Origin: a virus
Reading direction: 5' to 3' (one strand)
Length of the DNA: 28,039 nt
Virus record (IMG/VR): IMGVR_UViG_3300032282_000772
Coordinates: 1-28,039 of that record
A program made the translations under genes and the position numbers. The notes below the pieces were generated by a model. That model searched no databases, was not told the origin of the DNA, and was given only the letters and a program-made list of their open reading frames with translations. This document shows, piece after piece, positions 1-5,973 of this stretch (the stretch's first letter is position 1; every line of letters begins with the position of its first letter).

Positions 1-31
1 AGTGTGGCTTTGTAAAGTGTCGAATAATCAT
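1..31 (-). CDS. Start of an unknown small gene (truncated by window edge)
   Basis: Only the first ten codons are visible, reading MIIRHFTKPH. The ATG at 31 follows the leader GGAAAAAACT, nearly the same ribosome-binding leader as used by the genes starting at 525 and 25782. It lies 21 bases downstream of the 5' hairpin of a class E promoter, so a real translated gene is likely. Nothing can be said about function. Confidence 0.6.
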   Translation of the reverse strand, partial: MIIRHFTKPH

Positions 32-52
32 AGTTTTTTCCATAAAGTTTGT

Positions 53-106
53 ATACACCGAAATTAGTGTATGTATAATTATACACTAAAATCGGTCGAA
101 TGTACA
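53..106 (-). promoter_or_regulatory. Class E promoter with 5'-terminal hairpin (copy 1)
   Basis: On the minus strand a -35 box TGTACA (101-106), a 17-base spacer and a -10 box TATAAT (78-83) are seen. A stem-loop at 53-72 (ATACACT pairing with GGTGTAT through one T-G pair, loop AATTTC) begins 6 bases below the -10 box, where the transcript should start. The -10 box sits inside the palindrome TGTATAATTATACA. The -35 box begins 5 bases after the stop codon of the upstream gene. It should drive the gene starting at 31. Boxes and hairpin are seen directly; promoter activity is inferred from four copies with the same geometry. Confidence 0.8.
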
Positions 107-111
107 CTGTT

Positions 112-525
112 TTATTCAGTGTCCTGTTTAGTACGAGCACGAATTGCCGGTACTAAATTGTTGTTAATGTCATCCTCGAGTTTACGAGTCCATTTTTCCA
201 TATGTGCAGCAATTGCTTCGTGTATTGCCAAGTCAAGTTCGCGCTCGTAGTCGATAGAACGTCTAGTAGCAGGGTCCCACCAGTTGTCAACGTAGTTTTC
301 GAGTTCTTCGAGGTTGTCGTGTGCAAAGTCGCTATCGCATTCGATATTGTTTGCATATTCGACTTCGCCTTTGTAGTTAGTACGTTTAAAAATATACAAT
401 AAACGCGGCAGTGTATCGTATTTTGTATGTTTAAACATTTTGCCATTCCATTCGCTAGCCTGAAACCAGCGAGTAGTCATGTCGCGAGCAGTAGTCGCAA
501 GTCGTATAAGTCGGTATTTTGCCAT
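112..525 (-). CDS. Hypothetical 137-residue protein, probable early gene
   Basis: The start ATG at 525 follows CGGAGAAAACT, a good ribosome-binding site, and lies 23 bases after the 5' hairpin of class E promoter copy 2. The protein is rich in charged and aromatic residues, has no signal peptide or membrane segment, and contains an acidic stretch near residues 70-85 and a helical, charged C-terminal third. I do not recognise a family. It stands alone between two class E promoters, which suggests a single-gene transcript of early-type genes. Its DNA has more CG dinucleotides than the tail genes. Confidence 0.8.
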   Translation of the reverse strand: MAKYRLIRLATTARDMTTRWFQASEWNGKMFKHTKYDTLPRLLYIFKRTNYKGEVEYANNIECDSDFAHDNLEELENYVDNWWDPATRRSIDYERELDLAIHEAIAAHMEKWTRKLEDDINNNLVPAIRARTKQDTE

Positions 526-548
526 AGTTTTCTCCGTAGATTAAGTTG

Positions 549-604
549 TATACTACTAAACTGCAGTATAGATATATTATAGCACAAAAGTCACAAGATG
601 TACA
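549..604 (-). promoter_or_regulatory. Class E promoter with 5'-terminal hairpin (copy 2)
   Basis: The -35 box TGTACA is at 599-604, the spacer is 17 bases, and the -10 box TATAAT is at 576-581. A stem-loop spans 549-570: TATACTGC pairs with GTAGTATA using one G-T pair, and the loop is AGTTTA. The hairpin base is 6 bases below the -10 box. The 137-residue gene starts 23 bases further on. The stretch 605-661 upstream contains no gene, only AT-rich sequence between this promoter and the stop of the coiled-coil gene. Confidence 0.82.
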
Positions 605-661
605 CAAGTTTGTGAAAAGTGTGTCAAAAATGATACACTTTGGAACTGTATACCGAGGTTT

Positions 662-904
662 TCAGTTTATTGCCTCTAAATATTGTACCCGCCGTTCAAG
701 TTCTGCAATCCGAAGTCTCAGTTTAAGCATTTCAGTACCTAAAGAAGCAATGTCCTTAATCTGTTCTCGCGACTTACCACTATATTGATTGCCTAAATTT
801 GCAAGTTGCTCAATAGTTTTACAATTAGTTTCAAGTACATATTCTATAAAATTAAGGCGATCATACGGATCGTTAAATTCACTATTTTCAAATATGTCAG
901 ACAT
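662..904 (-). CDS. Small coiled-coil protein of unknown function
   Basis: Read from ATG 904 the protein has 80 residues; an in-frame ATG at 919 would add five. I prefer 904 because GGGAAA lies upstream of it and it overlaps the previous stop by only 8 bases, whereas 919 has no ribosome-binding site. The C-terminal half (about residues 45-78) is a clear amphipathic coiled coil, with a leucine and isoleucine heptad pattern ending in LRLRIAELERRVQYLEAIN. This suggests an oligomerising protein. It is the last gene of a small cluster with the two HNH-like genes. No family recognised. Confidence 0.65.
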   Translation of the reverse strand: MSDIFENSEFNDPYDRLNFIEYVLETNCKTIEQLANLGNQYSGKSREQIKDIASLGTEMLKLRLRIAELERRVQYLEAIN

Positions 905-1208
905 GTGCAAATTTCCCATGACGTGTGCGTGAAAGAAGTGTACGACGCAAGATTACTTCGCAGTTTTCGAATGTCCAATCACCATCTCTATCTCGTCTTG
1001 TAAGTATGTACGAATCGCTGTTTTTACCACGACGATTCCACTTATCTTCGTCATTCCATAATTCGAAATATTCTTCTATAGAGAGTTGCCAATTTTCACC
1101 ACGTGTCTTTACACTTGTACGAGTCTTTAAAAAACCGTAATGACGAGCATGTGAAAAGTCATCTTTAAAATACCAATATTGGTTATGTACTTGTCTTAAT
1201 CTTGGCAT
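897..1208 (-). CDS. Small HNH-family-like protein, probably catalytically degenerate
   Basis: The preferred start is ATG 1208 (MPRLRQVHNQYW), preceded by GGAAATAAGT. An upstream ATG at 1220 lacks a ribosome-binding site. The protein has 103 residues. The segment TRRDRDGDWTFENCEVILRR (about residues 72-91) resembles the 'xRIDNDGxYxPxNCxW' segment of phage HNH-like proteins, and the preceding aromatic and basic stretch (HARHYGFLKTRT) fits the same family. I see no clear HNH catalytic triad. It overlaps the 146-residue gene upstream by 26 bases; the two look like distant relatives. Assignment is by motif resemblance only. Confidence 0.6.
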   Translation of the reverse strand: MPRLRQVHNQYWYFKDDFSHARHYGFLKTRTSVKTRGENWQLSIEEYFELWNDEDKWNRRGKNSDSYILTRRDRDGDWTFENCEVILRRTLLSRTRHGKFAHV

Positions 1209-1623
1209 ACTTATTTCCATATTTTGCTGGTATTGTTATTGCATCTATGACTTCCCAACCACGCTGCAATCTTGTTAGCACTGTATTTTCATTAGCACCT
1301 AATTTTTTAGACCAAACGGCCATTGTATGTACTTCACCATTAAATTCAATTAATGTATATGAAGGACATCTATCTGAAATTTCGTGGTGTGTTGCCCATT
1401 CTAAATTTCCACGTACCCATCCAATATTCTGATCAATACGAGCAAGGTTTTGTCCTGCCTCTGGATGTCCAAGTTCACTTTCTATATATTCTCTAAATTC
1501 ACTAAATGACCCAAATTCGCAAGTTAAATTCTTTGCTTGTGCTTTATGATAATGTGGCGAATTTGGATTTGTCATTGATTGTTTTATATGACCCCATTTA
1601 CCAAGTAACCAATGTTTTGCCAT
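1183..1623 (-). CDS. HNH/AP2-like homing-type DNA-binding protein
   Basis: This 146-residue protein has an excellent ribosome-binding site (AAGGAG) before ATG 1623. Residues about 60-85 (LARIDQNIGWVRGNLEWAT) match the signature 'LxRIDNxxGYxxGNCxWAT' of phage HNH-type proteins. The C-terminal part (about 91-133: FNGEVHTMAVWSKKLG followed by TRLQRGWEVIDAITIP) matches the 'YNGxxxSLxEWAxxLGxxxxTLxxRLxRGWSVEEAL' helix-turn-helix module often fused to AP2 or HNH domains. The metal-binding histidines of an active HNH are not obvious, so it may bind DNA without cutting. It is preceded by a class L box and directly follows the large structured RNA region, a typical place for a mobile gene. Confidence 0.72.
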   Translation of the reverse strand: MAKHWLLGKWGHIKQSMTNPNSPHYHKAQAKNLTCEFGSFSEFREYIESELGHPEAGQNLARIDQNIGWVRGNLEWATHHEISDRCPSYTLIEFNGEVHTMAVWSKKLGANENTVLTRLQRGWEVIDAITIPAKYGNKYAKIKTST

Positions 1624-1624
1624 G

Positions 1625-1656
1625 ATATATCTCCTTTAATAGATATATTTATTATA
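1625..1656 (-). promoter_or_regulatory. Class L promoter overlapping a hairpin over the ribosome-binding site
   Basis: The minus strand carries TATAAT at 1651-1656 and, overlapping it, AATAAATA at 1646-1653. There is no recognisable -35 box. A perfect 8-bp stem (ATATATCT with AGATATAT, 1625-1648) encloses the loop ATTAAAGG, so the Shine-Dalgarno AAGGAG of the 146-residue gene lies partly in the loop and partly in the 3' arm. The hairpin could limit translation. Promoter identity is inferred from similarity to the boxes at 2262, 2443, 20213 and 24255. Confidence 0.55.
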
Positions 1657-1679
1657 CACAGGTATTTGACTGAAATATT

Positions 1680-2260
1680 TTACCCAATATGTCATTAGTA
1701 CATATGTGATATATCTGTGAGTAGGTGTTAGATGTAAACATCTAACTGATCCGTCGCTGTCGCTCCGTCTCAATTTCTCTTCTTCGAATTTCTATTAAAA
1801 GTCATTTAATAGATGCTGATGGCTTGAATGAATGCACCTATATACCGCTACGCGGTTAAAATGCAATCGATTCTGGTGGAATCACTCGTGCAGTAAGCTT
1901 ATTTGGTTGTGCTGTAGATTCATGTGTTAGGCTCTGACCCATACCTTACTTACGTCGATTTTTAAGATTTACTCTCAGGTGCATTAGTGTAAATCATAAC
2001 ATGATGGTCACCACGGACTATGTCCTTGGTAGTCTACAGACTGTTTAATAGGATCTATGTCCTAAACCATTTCCGATAGAAGAAAGCAGTGGCATACTGG
2101 GTATGTTTGCTTTAAGGCATTCGCCGAATCGAGTTAATTCATTGAGTAGTCTTCTAAAGTCACTTTATAGCGAAGTGATTTGGTTGCCGTCACACTTCAG
2201 AACGGATTCACCAACAGTATTATGATCGGCCTGTCAACCTTAAGCTATATGATTATGTGT
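1680..2260 (-). ncRNA. Candidate large structured non-coding RNA (about 580 nt)
   Basis: No convincing reading frame exists here. On the minus strand the region is a chain of local stem-loops: 2160-2178 (TCACTT/AAGTGA), 2083-2113 (AAAGCA/TGCTTT enclosing CATAC/GTATG), 2043-2067 (TAGGA/TCCTA), 2031-2042 (AGTC/GACT), 2010-2030 (ACCA.GGAC with GTCC.TGGT, one mismatch), 1966-1995 (GATTTAC/GTAAATC), 1869-1883 (GATTC/GAATC), 1844-1856 (ACCGC/GCGGT), 1791-1813 (TCTATTAAA/TTTAATAGA) and 1727-1746 (GTTAGATG/CATCTAAC, loop TTTA). It begins just below a class L box after a terminator, so it would have its own transcript. Size and setting recall ornate phage RNAs such as ROOL or GOLLD, but I cannot match a consensus. 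The 3' end is uncertain. Strand is inferred from promoter and gene direction. Confidence 0.6.
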
Positions 2261-2261
2261 T

Positions 2262-2272
2262 TATTTATTATA
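2262..2272 (-). promoter_or_regulatory. Class L promoter for the large structured RNA
   Basis: The minus strand reads TATAATAAATAA here: TATAAT at 2267-2272 and AATAAATA at 2262-2269. No -35 box lies 16-18 bases upstream (TTTATT at best). It sits between the terminator ending at 2325 and the first hairpin of the structured RNA. The intervening 2273-2324 holds only AT-rich sequence. Confidence 0.5.
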
Positions 2273-2324
2273 TACTGCTGAAACCAAAAAATAAACAACT
2301 ATTTTTCACAAGTGATGGACAAGC

Positions 2325-2359
2325 AAAAAAAACCCGACGGGTTCAAGCATCGGGTTTTT
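2325..2359 (-). terminator. Strong intrinsic terminator
   Basis: The minus strand forms a 10-bp stem AAAAACCCGA/TCGGGTTTTT around a 12-nt loop and runs into T residues down to 2325. Because the stem is flanked by A and T tracts it could also work on the plus strand. The loop contains a second copy of AACCCG, so an alternative smaller hairpin (ACCC/GGGT) is possible. It ends the small-RNA candidate and the holin-like/zinc-ribbon operon upstream. Confidence 0.88.
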
Positions 2360-2436
2360 AAAAGAAAGTGACAGCTTTCTTTTACATCAGTGGTTATCCG
2401 AGGAGAATAGAATCATATAGCAATCAACTCCACTGA
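2326..2436 (-). ncRNA. Candidate small RNA of about 110 nt
   Basis: Below the class L box at 2443-2450 and the stop of the zinc-ribbon gene, the minus strand folds as three consecutive elements: a long-range stem TCAGTGG (2430-2436) with CCACTGA (2387-2393) enclosing 36 nt; a 9-bp hairpin AAAAGAAAG/CTTTCTTTT with loop CTGTCA (2360-2383); and the terminator (2325-2359). The first stem starts 6 bases after the class L box, near the predicted first base. There is no reading frame. It could instead be the structured 3' end of the upstream mRNA. Confidence 0.55.
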
Positions 2437-2442
2437 CAATAA

Positions 2443-2450
2443 TATTTATT
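2443..2450 (-). promoter_or_regulatory. Class L box at the end of the zinc-ribbon gene
   Basis: AATAAATA overlaps the stop codon region of the upstream gene and lies 6 bases before the first stem of the small-RNA candidate. This is the same spacing as between TATAAATA (20213) and the hairpin base (20206) before the scaffold gene. It is a candidate late promoter by similarity only. Confidence 0.42.
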
Positions 2451-2745
2451 ACCTCTCGTGAAGTGACTTAATTTTTTTAACCACATCACAGGCAAGACAC
2501 TTGCGTTCCCAATGTTCTTTAGGTGTACCAACAGCCCGCTTTTTTATATGTACTACACGTCCTGCAACTTCTTCTTTACAATCACTACACTTGTCTCGTA
2601 CAAGAACTGGTGCAAGACGAATACTATCTGCATCAAAGTTTATGTTTAAACTCTTGCGTTGTAAACGTCGTTGTTCAATGATGTAGTCTTTAGGTCGTGG
2701 CTCTAACAGTATCTCTACTATTTTATTAAATTTGTTTTGCTCCAT
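2449..2745 (-). CDS. Zinc-ribbon-like protein of unknown function
   Basis: From ATG 2745 the protein has 98 residues. A GTG at 2775, overlapping the previous stop, would add ten (MNSSICIIKH). Neither start has a clear ribosome-binding site. Two CxxC pairs (CSDC and CLAC, about 30 residues apart, near residues 53-56 and 84-87) should bind one zinc ion, with basic residues around them. The N-terminal half is helical and charged. This fits a small nucleic-acid-binding protein, for example a recombination or HNH-derived accessory factor, but no specific family is recognised. The ATG lies in an inverted repeat containing a TATAAT box, so a leaderless transcript is possible. Confidence 0.65.
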   Translation of the reverse strand: MEQNKFNKIVEILLEPRPKDYIIEQRRLQRKSLNINFDADSIRLAPVLVRDKCSDCKEEVAGRVVHIKKRAVGTPKEHWERKCLACDVVKKIKSLHER

Positions 2746-2766
2746 ATGTTTAATTATACATATGGA
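2741..2766. repeat. Inverted repeat around the zinc-ribbon start codon
   Basis: TCCATATG (2741-2748) and CATATGGA (2759-2766) form a perfect 8-base inverted repeat with a 10-base centre. On the minus strand the centre contains TATAAT (2753-2758) and the 3' arm contains the ATG at 2745. It could be an operator, an RNA hairpin over the start, or chance in AT-rich DNA. Confidence 0.5.
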
Positions 2767-2774
2767 ACTATTCA

Positions 2775-2981
2775 CTAAAATTTAACTATGAATACTGCAC
2801 CACAGACAATAGCAAATATAGATACGCCTGATTTTACTGCTAATTTCACAATAAACGTCTTAAAACCATCAATTTCTCGATGTATTTCATCAACTTTATA
2901 CTCTAATTTAACTAGTTTTTCATCAATAGCGGCGTACCTAATATTGCATACATCTTCGTGATCTTTTAATGATCGTGCCAC
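2775..2981 (-). CDS. Small membrane protein, holin-like (XhlA-type layout)
   Basis: The start is GTG at 2981, preceded by TAGGA; the protein has 68 residues. The N-terminal two thirds (residues 1-43) are charged and helical with a coiled-coil pattern (IDEKLVKLEYKVDEIHREID). The C-terminus is one hydrophobic segment (about residues 46-66, VKLAVKSGVSIFAIVCGAVF) followed by K and F. This layout is that of XhlA-like and related phage small membrane proteins linked to lysis. Its place just after the fibre genes is a usual lysis position, but no endolysin is present in this window, so holin function remains an inference. Confidence 0.62.
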   Translation of the reverse strand: MARSLKDHEDVCNIRYAAIDEKLVKLEYKVDEIHREIDGFKTFIVKLAVKSGVSIFAIVCGAVFIVKF

Positions 2982-2985
2982 AGGA

Positions 2986-3132
2986 TTATCCTAAATCTGC
3001 CAATTCAACTTCAGGATGCTCTCTACGTAGTTGTGCTTGTAGACGCATTAAGTGAGCTTGCTTCTGTGCTTGCCCAATATCTGTGCGTGCCACGATTTCA
3101 TCTCTTTTTTGTTTTGCTTGTTCTAATGTCAT
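2986..3132 (-). CDS. 48-residue charged helical protein
   Basis: The start is ATG 3132 with a strong ribosome-binding site (AAAAGGAAA, about 9 bases upstream), identical in style to the neighbouring structural genes. The product begins MTLEQAKQKRDEIVARTDIG and ends with a leucine- and glutamate-rich helix (HPEVELADLG). It lies 18 bases below the big fibre gene and 4 bases above the holin-like gene, so it is in their operon. Small helical proteins of this type recur beside phage fibre genes, but I do not recognise a function. Confidence 0.7.
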   Translation of the reverse strand: MTLEQAKQKRDEIVARTDIGQAQKQAHLMRLQAQLRREHPEVELADLG

Positions 3133-3150
3133 TTTATTATTTCCTTTTGT

Positions 3151-5955
3151 TTAACCGCCGTTGCGTGTTTTTACAGCAAATATGCTGAAGTTGCGACTTG
3201 CTGCCAAGTTAGTGAATACATAACTTCCCGCAGTAAAATCCATACTTACATAATCTTCAATGCCCACTGAACTATCTGGACCCACTGTCACTGTTTTGCT
3301 TAATCCACGAGCATATTGATTTGTGTCAGCATACATCATAGCAACACCTGATCCAGCCAAGAACTTATAGACGAATCCATCATATAAGTCATTGATTAGG
3401 ATGTCACCGCTGAAGTTGGCAAATGTGATTGTGTCATTTGTTGCCAGTGTGACAACTTTGCTATCACTGGCATCAAAGGTGTAATTTGTAGTGTCACTCA
3501 AATCTACCACTGGCAGTGTAATTGTGCCATTGTAGTTTAATGTTAGTTGATGATCAGTATATGTGTCAGTGCCATAGTCATAATTATCAACACCAATACT
3601 AATGCCTTCATCATTGGTTGTTATAATTCTACCACCACGATATATGGTTTCGTTGTCATCATACTCTGTGGCAATGCGAACGACACCACCGTCATTTGTT
3701 GTTAATCCAACACCATTGGGATAAGCGTTGCCTAAAATACCATTGGCTAGGATAACATTACCTTGACGGCTGATAGCAACATCTTTGTTAACACCACTGG
3801 GGTTCTTCATTGAGAATAAGATTGATCCACCATTGTTGAGATTCTCAATCTTCATGTCATTGGCGTTGGCAACTAACCCGCTTAGAGCGCGATCACCATT
3901 GTTTAGTCCAATTGAGACAGATTGTATAGTTGCTGTTTGATTAAATGTCCAGCCCTGTTCATTGGCAATCACAGTGTCTATGCTGTTGTTCTTAAAGCGT
4001 AAGTCACCATCACCCCAACTGAACATACCAGTGTCTTGACTGCCATCATTCTTAAAGGAATAACCACCACTACCGCCATACCAACCAGCACGGAAGCCAG
4101 TCATTGAAGCAGTATAACCTTCACCACCATCTAAATTGCCTGTTAAGTGAATGCCAGTATTATCTACGCTTAATGATTTTGTTTCATCTGGACTTGCTAA
4201 TGATACGTTAGGTGTGCCTTGATTTGTCACACGAAGCTTACCACTGCTAGAGGAATCACCACTAGCGCAGATAGTAAATGTACTCGATCCTTGACTGTTT
4301 AACTGCGGATTACCATCCATATTACCAATGTTATGGTAGTTTCCGTAGAATGTAGTTCCATTATTAGAAGTTTGTAGTTGTAGATTATAGTCGTTATCTC
4401 TGATTTCGAACTGACTACTGCGTAGATAGTTGGTAAATGTGTTTAAGTTAGCAATCTCGTAGGTCTGGCTTGGACCACTGAACATTTGAATACCAGCACC
4501 ATCACCACTACCAATAACAATGCTACCGCCAGGTCCATCATTGTCACTTGTTTGTAAAACTAGATTAGTATCGCCCTTACTTGTGATATAACCATAACCA
4601 CTGCCATCACCAACTTGTAGAACACTGGCTACATTTAAATAACCGCCACCTAAACCTGTGATTTGATTGACATCAATCTGACTGCTACCAGCACCATCAC
4701 CAATGATAAGACCTTGGTCACCATTGATCCTAACAGCACTATCACCCGCATACATTAAAATATCATTGTATTGTGGATTTGAAATAATGGCTGAATTGGT
4801 AAATTTTATTTTTTCTACAGTTGCAGTTGTTGCTGATAATGTTGGTACAGTAAATACACCGTTTGTAGCAAAATTAGCTTCATAATAAACATCTTCCTCG
4901 GTGTTATAATTATATGTATCAACAACCCACGAAATTCCACTACTTGTAGTAATTGTTTGAAATGCGCTATGACCAAACAACCCATCATTAAATGCAGCAC
5001 TAACATTAACAGGTCCGCCATCGTGCGATGATAGTGAAACGCCATTAGGAAATGCGTTAAACAACGCACCTTGTTGTAGTATAACATGTCCTTGTCTGCT
5101 TATACCTACATTCTTTTGAACACCTTGTGAAGTTTTTACTGCAAAGAATAAACTACCGCCGTTGTTGGGTAGTTCTAACTTCATGTTATTGGCATTTACT
5201 GGCATAAAACCATTGCCAAAACTACGTGCAGTTGAACCAGTGTTTAATCCAATAGTTGCTTTCTGAACTGTGATTGTGGAATTAAATGTTGCCGTAGAAT
5301 TATATGTGGCACTATTAAACCACTGTGAAGGACTGTTAAACTGAACAAAATCTAGTTGATCATAGAACAATCTTACATTGCTACCGCCAGTGCCGTTGAT
5401 GTAGAACTGGTTGTCACTGCCAGGAGGGCTCTGTCCCCAGATTAATCTATATGTGCCTGTGCCAAATGACAGTGTTTTACCTACATCTAACAAATTAGTT
5501 GCAGTTAAATTAAAGTATGTAGAAGTAGATGATCCACCACCTCCACCAGTGTAAGCAGTTAATTGTGTTGTACTATCTGGGAATGTAATACTACCATCAG
5601 CATTAAATTGCCAATAACTACTACCAGCATCAATTCTAACCTTGCCTGCGGCGTCGACATTAAATAATTCTACAGCACTACCACCAGCGGCGTTTGAGTC
5701 ACTGGGAATATACAAACCAGTATTGCCATCTTGTGGACTGATATAGATATCACCTGTACCAGTATTGCGAATCCATGTGCCTTGAAAACCAATATCACCT
5801 GTGTTTGCAGCACCGCCAGAAACTTCAATACCACCTGGAGTAATTCCATCACCTACATATAGTACATGAGTATCAGTAGTCCATACTGGTTCGCCTTCAG
5901 CGAATGTTGTTGTTGCTCTGTCAGCGTCTAAGCCTCTGCGTAATTGTAAACTCAT
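3151..5955 (-). CDS. Large tail fibre protein with duplicated module
   Basis: The 934-residue protein begins MSLQLRRGLDADR, and residues 1-45 (through EGEPVWTTDTHVLYVGDG) are the N-terminal module typical of marine phage fibres. The rest is low-complexity beta-rich sequence with many G, N, S, T residues and motifs such as NADGSITFPDSTTQLTA (about 118-134). A module of about 145 residues occurs twice, at about 227-373 and 674-818, sharing NNGGS, ISRQG(H/N)VIL and PNGV. The last 100 residues look like a compact beta domain. It probably forms a trimeric fibre that meets the cell surface; the receptor is unknown. A ribosome-binding site AAGGAA precedes the ATG. No chaperone or enzyme domain is seen. 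Confidence 0.85.
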   Translation of the reverse strand: MSLQLRRGLDADRATTTFAEGEPVWTTDTHVLYVGDGITPGGIEVSGGAANTGDIGFQGTWIRNTGTGDIYISPQDGNTGLYIPSDSNAAGGSAVELFNVDAAGKVRIDAGSSYWQFNADGSITFPDSTTQLTAYTGGGGGSSTSTYFNLTATNLLDVGKTLSFGTGTYRLIWGQSPPGSDNQFYINGTGGSNVRLFYDQLDFVQFNSPSQWFNSATYNSTATFNSTITVQKATIGLNTGSTARSFGNGFMPVNANNMKLELPNNGGSLFFAVKTSQGVQKNVGISRQGHVILQQGALFNAFPNGVSLSSHDGGPVNVSAAFNDGLFGHSAFQTITTSSGISWVVDTYNYNTEEDVYYEANFATNGVFTVPTLSATTATVEKIKFTNSAIISNPQYNDILMYAGDSAVRINGDQGLIIGDGAGSSQIDVNQITGLGGGYLNVASVLQVGDGSGYGYITSKGDTNLVLQTSDNDGPGGSIVIGSGDGAGIQMFSGPSQTYEIANLNTFTNYLRSSQFEIRDNDYNLQLQTSNNGTTFYGNYHNIGNMDGNPQLNSQGSSTFTICASGDSSSSGKLRVTNQGTPNVSLASPDETKSLSVDNTGIHLTGNLDGGEGYTASMTGFRAGWYGGSGGYSFKNDGSQDTGMFSWGDGDLRFKNNSIDTVIANEQGWTFNQTATIQSVSIGLNNGDRALSGLVANANDMKIENLNNGGSILFSMKNPSGVNKDVAISRQGNVILANGILGNAYPNGVGLTTNDGGVVRIATEYDDNETIYRGGRIITTNDEGISIGVDNYDYGTDTYTDHQLTLNYNGTITLPVVDLSDTTNYTFDASDSKVVTLATNDTITFANFSGDILINDLYDGFVYKFLAGSGVAMMYADTNQYARGLSKTVTVGPDSSVGIEDYVSMDFTAGSYVFTNLAASRNFSIFAVKTRNGG
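3502..3936 (-). repeat. Fibre internal module, copy 2
   Basis: Codes for residues 674-818 of the large fibre. At the protein level it aligns over its length with 227-373 of the same protein (copy 1 at 4837-5277), for example IGLNNGD with IGLNTGS and AISRQGNVILANGI with GISRQGHVILQQGA. The DNA has diverged, so the duplication is old. Confidence 0.75.
4837..5277 (-). repeat. Fibre internal module, copy 1
   Basis: Codes for residues 227-373 of the large fibre; the partner is at 3502-3936. Shared signposts in order are IGLN, NNGGS, ISRQG, PNGV, then a segment with a Y/D-rich stretch (DTYNYNTEED versus DNYDYGTDTY) and a short strand leading to P-L or P-V. Confidence 0.75.
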
Positions 5956-5973
5956 TTTATTATTCCTTAATCT

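Noticed and set aside
1990-2160. Group I intron core: the minus strand has ATTCGGCGAAT, AAGACTAC and AAGGACATAGTCC, which resemble the P, R and S elements.
   Set aside because: The S-like segment is part of a perfect local hairpin (2010-2030), the order of the elements is wrong (R-like before P-like), and no flanking exons of a split gene are present.
2330-2360. tRNA T-arm-like GGGTTCAAG on the plus strand.
   Set aside because: It lies in the terminator loop; no acceptor, D or anticodon arm can be formed around it.
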